NCBI GenBank assembly: GCA_050999295.1
Contig: JBPCPI010000174.1
Coordinates: forward strand, 1-14,913
Direction: 5' to 3'
DNA from: JACCQS01 sp050999295
Lineage (GTDB): Bacteria; Actinomycetota; Actinomycetes; Mycobacteriales; Geodermatophilaceae
Length of the DNA: 14,913 nucleotides
The number at the start of each line of letters is the position of its first letter. The stretch's first letter is position 1. This document shows, piece by piece, positions 6,434 to 14,217 of the stretch. The translations under genes and the position numbers were made by a program. The notes beneath the pieces were generated by a model. The model was not told where the DNA came from, ran no database searches, and saw nothing but the letters and a program-made list of their open reading frames with translations.

Positions 6434-7309
6434 TTAGGCAGCAGCGGCGGACCAGCGCAGGACCTCGGACCAGATCGGTCGTACGAGTAGGTGCCCCGCT
6501 GCCGGTACGACGGTGAGGGTGCCGTCGGCAACCTGATCGAACCACCACCTGCCGTGCGCTGGGTTGACCACGGCGTCAGCTTCCCCGTACCAGCAACGCA
6601 CCGGCGCACCCACCGCGCGCGGATCGAAGCCCCACGGCGACATCGTGTACGACGCCAGATCGGCGGCCAGCCCCGCGGCCCCCTGGGCGAACGCCTCGGT
6701 CAGCATCGTCTCCAGCGCAGCACGCAGATCGCCGTCGGCGAGCGCGGCTTCGTCGGCCGGGGTGGCACCCAACATGTCGAACCCGGCGCCAGGATCGCTG
6801 CTCACCGGGGCGAGCATCTGTTCCAAGGTCTCGAGCGCCGACGCCGGATTCGCCGACAGCGCCGCGATCATCTGCTGCTCCTCCTGGCCGATCCAGGGAA
6901 CCGCTTCGTCAGGCGCGGGGGTACCGATCAACGCGACCGATCGCACCAGTTCGGGTCGTCGAGCGGCCAGGGCCATCACGACCCGACCACCGGCAGACCA
7001 ACCGACAGCCGCGGCATCGCGTACTCCGAGCCCTTCCAGTACGGCCGCGCAGTCATCGGCGAACAGCGAAATCGTCGGTTTCGTCCCCTCCGGGAGCCGC
7101 TCGGAACCGCCGTACCCCGGCCGGTCCAGCGTGATCAGCCGTACGCCCGCCGCGGCAGTGGCGCCAGGTTCCGGGTCGAAGCACCGCGATCCCGGGGCAC
7201 TGTGAGCGAACAGCACCGTGCTGCCGTCGTCGGGGCCGGCGACCTGTACGGCAACCCGCCGTCCGTCGGCCAGCACGATCGAATGCTGCGAGATGTCTGA
7301 AGTAGTCAT
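6434..7309 (-). CDS. Alpha/beta hydrolase
   Basis: This 291-residue protein has the complete fold pattern. The oxyanion-strand motif is TVLFAHSAPGSR (31-42), with HSAPGS in place of the common HGTPGS. Then come LDRPGYGGSE (61-70), nucleophile elbow VGWSAGG (Ser105), acid YGEADAVV (Asp245) and the catalytic histidine in VPAAGHLLV (His273). A helical lid region spans about 135-225. There is no signal peptide, so it is cytosolic. The ATG at 7309 (MTTSDISQHS) is preferred over an upstream start at 7351 whose extension is arginine-rich and unlike the family. It is divergent from the WYL regulator across 82 nt, so that regulator is the likely controller. Substrate unknown. Confidence 0.9.
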   Translation of the reverse strand: MTTSDISQHSIVLADGRRVAVQVAGPDDGSTVLFAHSAPGSRCFDPEPGATAAAGVRLITLDRPGYGGSERLPEGTKPTISLFADDCAAVLEGLGVRDAAAVGWSAGGRVVMALAARRPELVRSVALIGTPAPDEAVPWIGQEEQQMIAALSANPASALETLEQMLAPVSSDPGAGFDMLGATPADEAALADGDLRAALETMLTEAFAQGAAGLAADLASYTMSPWGFDPRAVGAPVRCWYGEADAVVNPAHGRWWFDQVADGTLTVVPAAGHLLVRPIWSEVLRWSAAAA

Positions 7310-7391
7310 GGGCGCTACTCTGATTGCCCTCTGGTGAGACCGTGCTGTCACCGTTCGGAAGAGAGTTCGCGATGTTTGCGGCAGGGCTGCG

Positions 7392-8111
7392 GTGAACCGG
7401 ACCGATCGGCTCTACGCCATCGCCGAGGAGTTGCGCACTGCCGGGCGACGCGGACGGACCAGTGCCTGGCTCGCCCGGCGGTTCGAAGTGGCCGGCCGTA
7501 CGGTCAAACGGGACGTGACTGCGCTGCAGGAATCCGGCCTGCCGATCTGGTCGCAACCTGGCCCCGGCGGTGGGTACGTTCTGGATGCCAGCGCGACCCT
7601 GCCGCCGCTCAACCTCACTGCCGCGGAGGCCACCGCGGTCGCCCTGGCACTGGCCGCCATGCCGCAACTGCCCTTCGCTGCCGATGGGCGCAGTGCCCTG
7701 AGCAAGATCCTCGCCGCCATGACCGAGGAAGAACGCGCTCGCGCCGAGGCGCTCGGTGACCGCTTGTGGATCCGGGATCGGCGACCAGCCGCGCGTCCGG
7801 CGGTGAGCGGCGTTCTAGACGAAGCCATCCGTCGCGGCGTGGTCACCGTGCTGGACTACGTGGACAAGAAGGGCATGGTCACTCGGCGTCGCGCCGTGGA
7901 GCCGATGGCGTTGGCCGCGAACGGCGGACACTGGTTCCTGCTTGCCTGGTGCCGCCGCCGCCGGGCCGGGCGATGGTTCCGCTTGGATCGGGTCGAAGCA
8001 GCACACCTCACCACAGAGATCGCGCCCGCCCGTGACCTCGAAGAGACGTTCGGAAATCCGCCGGAGGACGCCGGACCGATCACGCTGCGGGAGGTGAACC
8101 CGACTGGCTGA
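7392..8111 (+). CDS. HTH/WYL-domain transcriptional regulator (YafY-like)
   Basis: This 239-residue protein starts with GTG at 7392. Residues 2-66 form an HTH_11 winged helix: RLYAIAEELRTAGRRGRTSA, then WLARRFEVAGRTVKRDVTAL and the wing PGPGGGYVLD. A WYL-like domain follows (about 145-225) with VLDYVDKKGMVTRRRAVEP, then GGHWFLLAWCRRR, where WFL stands for WYL, and GRWFRLDRVEAAHLT. WYL domains sense ligands, often nucleic acid or small molecules, and many such proteins control a divergent enzyme gene. Here the divergent neighbour is the alpha/beta hydrolase. A weak CAGGG lies before the GTG. It is intact, with typical length for the short YafY-like class. Confidence 0.9.
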   Translation: MNRTDRLYAIAEELRTAGRRGRTSAWLARRFEVAGRTVKRDVTALQESGLPIWSQPGPGGGYVLDASATLPPLNLTAAEATAVALALAAMPQLPFAADGRSALSKILAAMTEEERARAEALGDRLWIRDRRPAARPAVSGVLDEAIRRGVVTVLDYVDKKGMVTRRRAVEPMALAANGGHWFLLAWCRRRRAGRWFRLDRVEAAHLTTEIAPARDLEETFGNPPEDAGPITLREVNPTG

Positions 8112-8187
8112 GTGAATCGCACACAGACCCCACCCATCCCCCCTGCCTCCCAAGGGGACACGTGATCACAGCCTTTCCCCGGCCAAG

Positions 8188-9053
8188 ATGCGGGTCACGC
8201 TCCGCCACGCCGCTTCCCCCTGGCGGCGGGCACTCGCCGCCGCTTCAGCGACGGTCGCCGCGTTGGCGATCAGCACTGCAGGTTCCGGCCTGGCCAGCCC
8301 GAAGACGCACCGCAGGTCCCCGTCGTGGCCGCGGCAGGCGCCGAGGCCGTCAGCGACCAGTACATCGTTGTCATGCGCCCGGGCGCGAACGCCAACGCCA
8401 ACCGGATCGCCGCCGCCGACGACGCGCGGCGAAACGGCGCCAAGTCCTGAACGAGTACTCCGCTGCCCTCCAGGGGTTTGCCGCGCTGCTGCCGCAGCGT
8501 GCCCTCGACGCGCTGCGGGGCAACCGGAACATCGAGTACATCGAGGCCGACCAGGTCATGCGTATCAACACCACGCAGTCCCCGGCGACGTGGGGGATTG
8601 ACCGGGTCGACCAGCGCAACCTTCCGCTGACGAACAGCTACGGCTACACAGTGACTGGTGCTGGTGTGACGGCATACGTCATCGACACTGGAGTTCGCTT
8701 TTCCCACAACGAGTTCTGTGGTCGCGCAGTCAGCGGGTTCGACGCGATCAACGGCGGCAGCGCTGACGACTGCAACGGCCACGGTAGGCACGTAGCGAGC
8801 ACGGGTGGAAGCCTCTCGAAGGCGCTCGACAACGCGGTCCGCAGCTCCATCGCCGACGGTGTCACCTACGCCATCGCGGCCGGAAACGACAACCGCAGCG
8901 CCTGCAACCAGTCGCCGGCCAGAGTCGCCGAGGCCATCACCGTCGGGGCTACGACACGTAAGGACGCCAGATCATGGTTCTCGAACACGGGGACGTGCCT
9001 GGACACTTCGCGCCAAAGGGTACGGCGATCAAGTCGGCGTGGAAGATCTGAGG
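8188..9053 (+). pseudogene. Decayed S8 protease, paralogue of the intact gene downstream
   Basis: The stretch aligns along most of its length with the intact S8 protease at 9249-10787. An ATG at 8188 opens a signal-peptide-like frame (RRALAAASATVAALAIST). The frame then changes near 8304 to one reading SDQYIVVMRPGANANANR, changes again near 8440 into EYSAALQGFAALLPQRAL, and once more near 9005, where one base is missing before the equivalent of TTCGCTCCT. A 54-codon deletion at about 8803/8804 joins GHGRHVAST directly to GGSLSKALD, removing what corresponds to residues 198-251 of the intact copy. The GHGTHV motif has Thr changed to Arg. Homology ends after KSAWKI at 9053, so the GTSMATPHVAG serine is absent. 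It cannot make an active protease. Confidence 0.85.
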
Positions 9054-9085
9054 ACGGGCTTGGCTGCGGATCAACTTCCGAGAAT

Positions 9086-9121
9086 GATTACAGTACGTAG
9101 GAAGATGACTACAGTAAGTAG
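9086..9121. repeat. Two 15-bp imperfect direct repeats with 21-bp period
   Basis: GATTACAGTACGTAG (9086-9100) and GACTACAGTAAGTAG (9107-9121) differ at two positions and are 21 bp apart, two helical turns. They lie between the protease pseudogene and the intact protease gene, about 130 bp before its start. They may be activator sites for the protease or debris of the duplication. Confidence 0.5.
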
Positions 9122-9138
9122 CCCTCCCCTATGCTCAT

Positions 9139-9219
9139 ACCCCGGACATCGGGGTTCTTGACCTCGCGCGAGGCGCTCCCCCGACCCGGATCCGAAAGAC
9201 AAACGTCCATGCCGGCATG
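9139..9219. promoter_or_regulatory. Palindrome-rich leader of the intact S8 protease gene
   Basis: Three perfect symmetrical sequences sit in 81 nt. A hairpin ACCCCG-GACAT-CGGGGT spans 9139-9155, CCTCGCGCGAGG 9162-9173, and CATGCCGGCATG 9208-9219. TTGACC at 9158-9163 resembles a -35 box, but no good -10 follows at 17 nt. The hairpin could end read-through from the pseudogene, and the palindromes could be operators. Function is not shown. Confidence 0.35.
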
Positions 9220-9248
9220 CCCGGACCACGCAAGCAAGAAGGAGAAAC

Positions 9249-10787
9249 GTGACAACACCGATCTGGCGGCGAACACTCGCCGTCCTGGCCGCCGCAGTCG
9301 TGGCCACCACGCTGGGGGCCGGCGTCGCCGGCGCCGAGGACGAGCCGCAGGTAACCGTCGAGGGGACCGACAGCGCCAACGCCATAGCCGACCAGTACAT
9401 CGTTGTCATGCGACCGGGCGCGCGGGCAGCCGCCAACCGGGTGGCAGCTGTTCTCGAAGCCCGGAACAACGGGGGCCAGATCCGAAGCGAGTACGCAGCC
9501 GCTCTCCAGGGCTTTGCGGCCACGCTGTCACCGCGGGCGCTCGATCTCCTGCGCCGCAACCCGAACGTGGCATCCATCGAGGCCGACCAGACCATCAGCC
9601 TGTCCGCGACCCAGTCGCCCGCGACGTGGGGCCTTGACCGGGTCGACCAGCGGGCTCTCCCGCTGTCGAATAGCTACACCTACAACTTCACCGGGTCCGG
9701 CGTCACCGCCTATGTCATCGACACCGGGATCCGGTTCTCGCACACTGAGTTCGGCGGCCGGGCGGTGAGTGGATACGACGCGATCGACGGCGGCAGCGCC
9801 GACGACTGCAACGGCCACGGCACGCACGTTGCGGGCACGGTGGGCGGTACTACGTACGGCGTCGCCAAGGCGGTGCGTGTGGTCGGCGTCCGAGTCCTGA
9901 ATTGCCAAGGCAGCGGCAGCAACTCGCAGGTGATCGCGGGCATCGATTGGGCTACCTCCAATCACACGTCTGGTCAGCCGGCGGTGGCCAACATGAGCCT
10001 GGGTGGTGGCGTATCGACTGCACTGGACACTGCGGTGCGCAACTCCATCGCTGATGGCATCACCTACGCACTCGCGGCGGGCAACGACAACGCAAACGCC
10101 TGCAACGGGTCGCCGTCCCGCGTCGCCGAGGCCCTCACGGTCGGCTCGACGACGAACACCGATGCTCGCTCGTCCTTCTCGAACTACGGTACGTGCCTGG
10201 ACATCTTCGCTCCTGGCTCGTCGATCACGTCGGCCTGGTACACGAGCAACACGGCCACCAACACGATCAGCGGTACGTCGATGGCTACCCCGCACGTGGC
10301 TGGTGCCGCGGCGCTGTTCCTGCAGCAGAACCCATCGGCAGCACCTCAGGCGGTGCGCGATGGACTGGTGAACTCCGCCACCACCGGCGTGGTCACCAAC
10401 CCGGGAACCGGATCGCCGAACCGGTTGCTCTACACCCTTGGCGGAGCGGCTCCGCCACCGCCGCCACCGCCGCCTGGATGTGGTGGTCTGCCCGAGCAGT
10501 TCACCGGCTCGTTGTCCGGCACGGGCGACCAGGACTACTACACCAGCAGCGGAGGCTTCACCGCCGTGGCTGGAACCCACCGGGGTTGCCTGGACGGTCC
10601 CACCGGCGTCGATTTCGACCTGGCGCTCTACCGCTGGAACGGATTCGGCTGGAGCCGAGTCGCGATAGCCCAGAGCACTGGGCCGGACGAGAGCATCACT
10701 TACAACGGCACCGCCGGCACCTATCGCTGGCGGGTCTACTCGTATTCCGGTAGCGGAAGCTACGCCTTCGGGATGCAGCGGCCGTAG
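9249..10787 (+). CDS. Secreted S8 family serine protease (proteinase K-like) with C-terminal domain
   Basis: A GTG start at 9249 has GGAG about 6 nt upstream, giving 512 residues. In order: a signal peptide (1-29, ending AGVAGA), then an inhibitor_I9-type propeptide with DQYIVVMRPGARAAANR (48-64) and LQGFAATLSPRALDLLRR to about 125. The catalytic domain has Asp158 (YVIDTGIRFSH), His190 (NGHGTHVAGTVGG), oxyanion Asn279 (AAGNDN) and Ser344 (SGTSMATPHVAG). Cysteines 187, 219, 285 and 316 may form disulfides. A run of eight prolines (402-409) links to a C-terminal beta domain (410-512) with one cysteine pair (411, 447), likely for substrate or surface binding. The enzyme should be exported as a proenzyme and self-process. 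An adjacent decayed paralogue shows tandem duplication. Confidence 0.95.
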   Translation: MTTPIWRRTLAVLAAAVVATTLGAGVAGAEDEPQVTVEGTDSANAIADQYIVVMRPGARAAANRVAAVLEARNNGGQIRSEYAAALQGFAATLSPRALDLLRRNPNVASIEADQTISLSATQSPATWGLDRVDQRALPLSNSYTYNFTGSGVTAYVIDTGIRFSHTEFGGRAVSGYDAIDGGSADDCNGHGTHVAGTVGGTTYGVAKAVRVVGVRVLNCQGSGSNSQVIAGIDWATSNHTSGQPAVANMSLGGGVSTALDTAVRNSIADGITYALAAGNDNANACNGSPSRVAEALTVGSTTNTDARSSFSNYGTCLDIFAPGSSITSAWYTSNTATNTISGTSMATPHVAGAAALFLQQNPSAAPQAVRDGLVNSATTGVVTNPGTGSPNRLLYTLGGAAPPPPPPPPGCGGLPEQFTGSLSGTGDQDYYTSSGGFTAVAGTHRGCLDGPTGVDFDLALYRWNGFGWSRVAIAQSTGPDESITYNGTAGTYRWRVYSYSGSGSYAFGMQRP

Positions 10788-10815
10788 TAGTTGGGTTCAT
10801 CGCACCAGCCCTGAT

Positions 10816-10863
10816 CCGGCGGTGCATTCGGCTCCTGCAACGGGAACCCGGGTGCACCGCCGG
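10816..10863 (+). terminator. Inverted repeat downstream of the S8 protease
   Basis: CCGGCGGTGCA (10816-10826) and TGCACCGCCGG (10853-10863) are perfect 11-bp arms around a 26-nt loop, starting 28 nt after the protease stop. Position and strength fit a transcription terminator of the GC-rich, T-poor kind common in actinobacteria. Confidence 0.6.
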
Positions 10864-10953
10864 TCTGTGTGAGGGGACGATCATCCCCTGGCGCGAGTTC
10901 GGTGTCGTCAATCTTCAATCGTCGACCGCAGGGCGCGGAGTAGACAGGTCCTC

Positions 10954-11358
10954 ATGAGCACTCAGATCACCGCGACGTTCACCTTCGACAGCTGGGACGA
11001 GCAGGAGGTCCTCAACACCGAGGGGGCAAGGTTCGTACGCACAGCGTTCGTCAAGACCTTCGCCGGCGATCTCGAGGGCACCAGCCGCGGCGAGATGGTG
11101 ATGGCCCATGCCGGGCAGGGATCAGCGGCCTACAGCGGCCACGAATGCGTCGAAGGTGTAATTGCTGGCCGGAGCGGCAGCTTCATCCTGCGGCACAACG
11201 CCTTCATGACGGCCGGAGACGCTGAGGCCGAGGTGGTGGTGATGACCTCATCTGGCACTGGTGAGCTGACCGGGCTCTGCGGTACGGCACGCATCGACCG
11301 TCACGAGGACGGCAGCCACAGCTTCACCCTGGACTACGACATCGACAAACCCTCCTGA
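10954..11358 (+). CDS. DUF3224 domain protein
   Basis: This 134-residue protein matches DUF3224 end to end: ATFTFDSWDEQEV (7-19), RFVRTAFVKTFAGDLEGTSR (26-45), a glycine-rich YSGHECVEGVIAGRSGSFIL (60-79), TSSGTGELTGLCGTARI (98-114) and a closing FTLDYDI. The family is expected to form a small beta-barrel similar to allene-oxide-cyclase-like folds; its function is unknown. The ATG at 10954 follows CAGG by about 5 nt. It has no signal peptide. It stands alone, separated from the protease by a hairpin and followed by about 500 nt of non-coding DNA, so it is probably a single-gene transcript. Confidence 0.9.
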   Translation: MSTQITATFTFDSWDEQEVLNTEGARFVRTAFVKTFAGDLEGTSRGEMVMAHAGQGSAAYSGHECVEGVIAGRSGSFILRHNAFMTAGDAEAEVVVMTSSGTGELTGLCGTARIDRHEDGSHSFTLDYDIDKPS

Positions 11359-11857
11359 CCGTTATGCGCATGATGCGTATTCGGTTTGCTCCGCTGACGC
11401 ACGAAGACGATGCGACGAATCGGGCTGGGTCAGGCGGCCACGAGAGGCGATGTGCCAATTCATGCAGTCTCGCCCTCGATTCCTGCACGTTCTCGCACAG
11501 TAACCAGCGCACCCGCGTCCCCTTTCGCCGCACACCAGGACCAGCCCCCCGCTTTGCCGCTTCTCGGCCTCGCTGTCTGTGGGTCGGAAACGATGACCGG
11601 CGCCGTAGAGGCCCAACCCGGTGCAGGAGTCCGCGGCTCCGCACGTCGTCCCGATCTGACGGCCGAGTCCGTGATCGTGAGCGCCCAGGGGGCAGCCGCG
11701 CACTCAACCAACGGAGCTCATGATCATGCCCAGCGGAGTAGACCGGATAAGCAGGATGCACATAACGTCCCGATCCAAGGCCCGGTTTCTGCACGTTCTG
11801 CGCATAACGTGCGGATGTCTCGCCCATGGCGGATCCGTACCCGCGCACAATGGGTGG
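11359..11857. other. About 500 nt without a recognisable gene; repeated GCRCATAACGT motifs
   Basis: Open frames here on both strands have no familiar motif and look like chance in GC-rich DNA. The stretch contains GTTATGCGC at 11361-11369, GCACATAACGT at 11758-11768 and GCGCATAACGT at 11800-11810, the last two 42 bp apart. A dyad GCACGTT-N8-AACGTGC spans 11791-11812. TCTGCACGTTCTGCGCATAAC near 11788-11808 has a degenerate second copy at 11482-11504. It may hold the promoter and operators of the following phosphodiesterase gene, or repeat debris. Confidence 0.5.
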
Positions 11858-12673
11858 GTGGCTCGGCCAGGTGTTGATCGGCCGTGGGTGGTGGCCCATC
11901 GTGGTGCTTCCTCCGAGATCGCCGAGCACACCGCCCGCGCGTACGAGAGGGCCATCGAACAGGGCGCCGATGCGGTCGAATGCGACGTCCGGCTGACCCG
12001 CGACGGGCATCTGGTCTGCGTCCACGATTCGACGCTGTCCCGTACCTCGGACGGCCGCGGACGGGTGTCGGAAGTGACCCTCGGGGAGATGCGTGACCTG
12101 GACTTCAGTGGCTGGCGGACCGAATTGCCGGAAAGTGCCGACGACCTGATCGCCGAGGAACCGGTCGAGGCCCTGCCGGTCCTGGCCTTCGACGATCTCC
12201 TCGACCTGGTCGTCAGTGCCCCGCGGCCGCTGCGGCTGTTCGTCGAGACCAAGCACCCCACCCGCTTCGGCGGCCTGGTCGAGGAACAGGTCGTGGCCAG
12301 CCTCGCCCAACACGGCCTGCACGAGCCGGCTGATTCGCTGCAGTCCCCGATCACGGTGATGAGCTTCGCGACCACTGCCGTCCGCCGAGTGCACACGCTC
12401 GCGCCGAACCTGCCGATCGTGCAGCTCTACACAACCGTTCCGCCGTTGCGCCGGGACGGGACCCTGCCGCGGGGCATCAAGATCGTCGGGGTGGACATCG
12501 AGACGCTGCACCGGCATCCGTCCTACGTTCGCCGGGTACACCGGCAGGGCAATCGGTGCTACGTCTGGACCGTCGATGACCCGGCCGACGTCGAGCTGTC
12601 GCTGTCCCTCGGCGTCGAGGGGATCATCAGCAATCGCCCGGCGATGGTTCGGGACCTCGTCGAGGCGGCCTGA
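11858..12673 (+). CDS. Glycerophosphodiester phosphodiesterase
   Basis: This 271-residue protein of the GDPD TIM-barrel family hydrolyses glycerophosphodiesters to glycerol-3-phosphate and an alcohol. Active-site residues are visible: VAHRGASSE (His14, Arg15), AVECDVRLTRDGHLVCVHD (Glu41, Asp43, His56) and LFVETKHP (Glu130, Lys132). Typical closing segments are CYVWTVDDPADVELSLSLGV and EGIISNRPAMVRDLVE. There is no signal peptide, so it is probably cytosolic. I choose the GTG at 11858 (VARPGVDRPWVVAHRG) because family members start just before this strand. An ATG at 11720 would add 46 residues of unfamiliar sequence encoded by the repeat region. No good ribosome-binding site precedes the GTG, so a leaderless transcript is possible. 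Confidence 0.9.
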   Translation: MARPGVDRPWVVAHRGASSEIAEHTARAYERAIEQGADAVECDVRLTRDGHLVCVHDSTLSRTSDGRGRVSEVTLGEMRDLDFSGWRTELPESADDLIAEEPVEALPVLAFDDLLDLVVSAPRPLRLFVETKHPTRFGGLVEEQVVASLAQHGLHEPADSLQSPITVMSFATTAVRRVHTLAPNLPIVQLYTTVPPLRRDGTLPRGIKIVGVDIETLHRHPSYVRRVHRQGNRCYVWTVDDPADVELSLSLGVEGIISNRPAMVRDLVEAA

Positions 12674-12728
12674 CCCTGGGCGGGTCTGTCGGTCGAACCG
12701 CGCTGACTTCACCTGGAGTGGGGACGAA

Positions 12729-13382
12729 TCACAGGATGACGTCATCGACTGTGACGTTGACTGTCACTGACTCCAGCCGGATCGTGGCTCGCAGTTGCTG
12801 CGTGACGCGCTGCTGGACCGCTTCGGCGACGTCAACTATTGAGTCCCCGTACCGCACTGCAACAGCTAGATCCACGGCAGCCGTTCGCCCGAGTACACCG
12901 ACGGCGGCATGCGGATGGCGGTGCCGATCCGTGGCCCACTCAACCAGTTGCACGATACGCCCGTGGCTGCTCTTGCCCAGTGCCGCGCGCACACCTGGGA
13001 CTTGGCGCGCGGCGTCTCGGGCAATGCGGGCGACGACCCGGGCCGCGACTTTGACGGTTCCGAGATCGGTCAGTTGGAGGGTGTACCAGGCATTTTGAAC
13101 GAGCCGATGCACATCGGACATCACCCGGGCAGTGAGTTCGACAGGTGCATGAATCCGTTTAGCCGCCAGGTCCTGCACCGGTTGCCAGACCGTGGCGAGT
13201 TCGGACAACGCGGCCTGGCAGTGCGAGCAGTCCTGTTGGTGGCGATCAAGCTCGCGCGCGCGCCCGTCGGCGACCTGCGTGAGAATGTTGTCCACGCCGT
13301 GACCGCAGGCGAGGATGCTATCCGGGGCCAGGAGGAGGCGGCTGGCCGGAAAGGACCGGTCGGGCGTGCTGTCATCCATCAT
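12729..13382 (-). CDS. Anti-sigma-like zinc-binding N-terminus fused to an Asp23/Gls24 domain
   Basis: This 217-residue protein has two parts. Residues 20-60 carry Cys26, His48, Cys52 and Cys55 (H-x3-C-x2-C with an upstream cysteine), the pattern of zinc-associated anti-sigma domains. A helical linker (about 60-105) follows. Residues 109-214 match Asp23/Gls24: VKVAARVVARIARDAARQVP, GVRAALG, AAVDLAVAVRYGDSIVDVAE and the closing VTVNVTVDDV. There is no membrane segment. The ATG at 13382 lies 7 nt after the sigma-factor stop, with GAGG about 5 nt upstream, so the pair is coupled. Known: cysteine-motif partners encoded after ECF sigma factors usually inhibit them. Inferred: the Asp23 half senses or tethers to envelope Asp23 complexes such as those encoded divergently. 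Confidence 0.85.
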   Translation of the reverse strand: MMDDSTPDRSFPASRLLLAPDSILACGHGVDNILTQVADGRARELDRHQQDCSHCQAALSELATVWQPVQDLAAKRIHAPVELTARVMSDVHRLVQNAWYTLQLTDLGTVKVAARVVARIARDAARQVPGVRAALGKSSHGRIVQLVEWATDRHRHPHAAVGVLGRTAAVDLAVAVRYGDSIVDVAEAVQQRVTQQLRATIRLESVTVNVTVDDVIL

Positions 13383-13389
13383 CGTTGCC

Positions 13390-13902
13390 TCACCTCCACT
13401 CTGCCAAAGTCATGGCAAGTCTGCGCCGAGCTCGGAATAAGTGGCTACGCACCGCCGGGACCGTGCTGCTCGTGATTGTCGCGATCTCGTGGTAGGACAG
13501 GTCCTCGAAGTGGTGCAGGACGATGACGACGCGCTGCGGGACTGGAAGATTGGCAATGGCGTCGTCGACAGCATTGACTGCGAGATTCCGCTCCACGATG
13601 TCGGGTGGGGTGTCGCCGTCGGCCGGAAACTCGCCGAGAAGGTCGAGTGACTCGGTTGCCTTGCCGCGCTGCAGGAGGTTCAAGGCGAGTCGGGTGACGA
13701 TGCGGTACATCCAGGTCGAGAACGCCGATTGGCCGCGAAACTGCTCCAGCCGTCGCCATCCGGTCACGAGTGCGTCCTGGGCAATGTCTTCGGCGTCCTG
13801 ATGGTTGCCGAGCAGACGTAGCGCAGTGCGATAGACCCGCAACCCATGTCGGGACACGAGCTCTTCGTAGGCGTCGATGAAACCGTCCTGCGCACGTTGC
13901 AC
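13390..13902 (-). CDS. ECF-type RNA polymerase sigma factor
   Basis: The annotated reading has 170 residues. Region 2 is about 15-77: RLLGNHQDAEDIAQDALVTG (29-48), WRRLEQFRGQSAFSTWMYRI (49-68) and LALNLL. Region 4 is about 115-165: LPVPQRVVIVLHHFEDLSYH (119-138) and the helix-turn-helix EIATITSSTVPAVRSHLFRA (139-158). No extra C-terminal domain is present. The GTG at 13902 is the first standard start in frame, but the frame is open further up and VSDKEVDDAYL before it reads like a normal sigma N-terminus. A GTT stands at 13935, with GGGAG 7 nt upstream, where a GTG would fit. So the start is uncertain. The next gene, an anti-sigma/Asp23 fusion, starts 7 nt after the stop. Confidence 0.88.
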   Translation of the reverse strand: MQRAQDGFIDAYEELVSRHGLRVYRTALRLLGNHQDAEDIAQDALVTGWRRLEQFRGQSAFSTWMYRIVTRLALNLLQRGKATESLDLLGEFPADGDTPPDIVERNLAVNAVDDAIANLPVPQRVVIVLHHFEDLSYHEIATITSSTVPAVRSHLFRARRRLAMTLAEWR

Positions 13903-13935
13903 GAGGTAGGCGTCGTCGACCTCCTTGTCGCTAAC

Positions 13936-14217
13936 CGGCGTTCTCCCTCAAGTAGTGCAGACGAGGGGGGCAATCGTCAGGCACGTTGCCTACGGAACCT
14001 CATGGGACAGAGCCTCGCGTACGGCGATGGTTGCCGCCAGTGCGAGGAATGCGAACGGATCTTGTCTTGAGATTCCTTGCGAGCATTGGCCTCGGCCCGG
14101 TGTCTAACTGGTTGAGCCACCCCGAGAGTTGCGTTGTCGGCGATGGCTGCCACACTCCCTGATCATCTGGACTGACCAGCTGGTTGGCCCAGCGCCACGA
14201 GGAGGATCGCGAATCTG
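13936..14217. promoter_or_regulatory. Divergent promoter region of the sigma/Asp23 locus
   Basis: About 280 nt separate the sigma-factor gene (minus) from the second Asp23 gene (plus), so both promoters must be here. GGAACC (13994-13999) on the plus strand with CGTA at 14018-14021 loosely resembles an ECF promoter, but the spacer is long. GGCAA (13969-13973) with TTGCC (13986-13990) forms a short dyad. GCGAGGAAT (14042-14050) pairs with ATTCCTTGC (14072-14080) with one mismatch. No convincing gene is seen. Confidence 0.4.

Noticed and set aside
5754..6548. Longer form of the secreted repeat protein starting at 6548
   Set aside because: It would put 77 arginine-rich residues before a clear signal peptide and overlap the hydrolase gene; the ATG at 6317 has a good ribosome-binding site.
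8162..8187. GTG at 8162 with AGGGGA before it as start of the first protease copy
   Set aside because: The ribosome-binding site is good, but the frame gives no signal peptide, whereas the frame from 8188 does. It may be the original start before a frameshift, which cannot be decided here.
9528..10580. A 350-codon open frame on the minus strand
   Set aside because: It mirrors the intact S8 protease and its translation has no domain-like pattern.
11324..12745. A 473-codon open frame on the minus strand
   Set aside because: It is antisense to the phosphodiesterase gene, whose active-site motifs are complete, and its protein is arginine- and proline-rich with no familiar motif. It is a GC-rich shadow.
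12735..12746. Palindrome GATGACGTCATC
   Set aside because: It falls in the last codons of the Asp23 fusion (VDDVI) and is explained by coding sequence.
14002..14070. Small ORF with a CxxCxxC run (GCRQCEECERILS)
   Set aside because: Only 22 codons, no ribosome-binding site, and located in the divergent promoter region. Chance is more likely.
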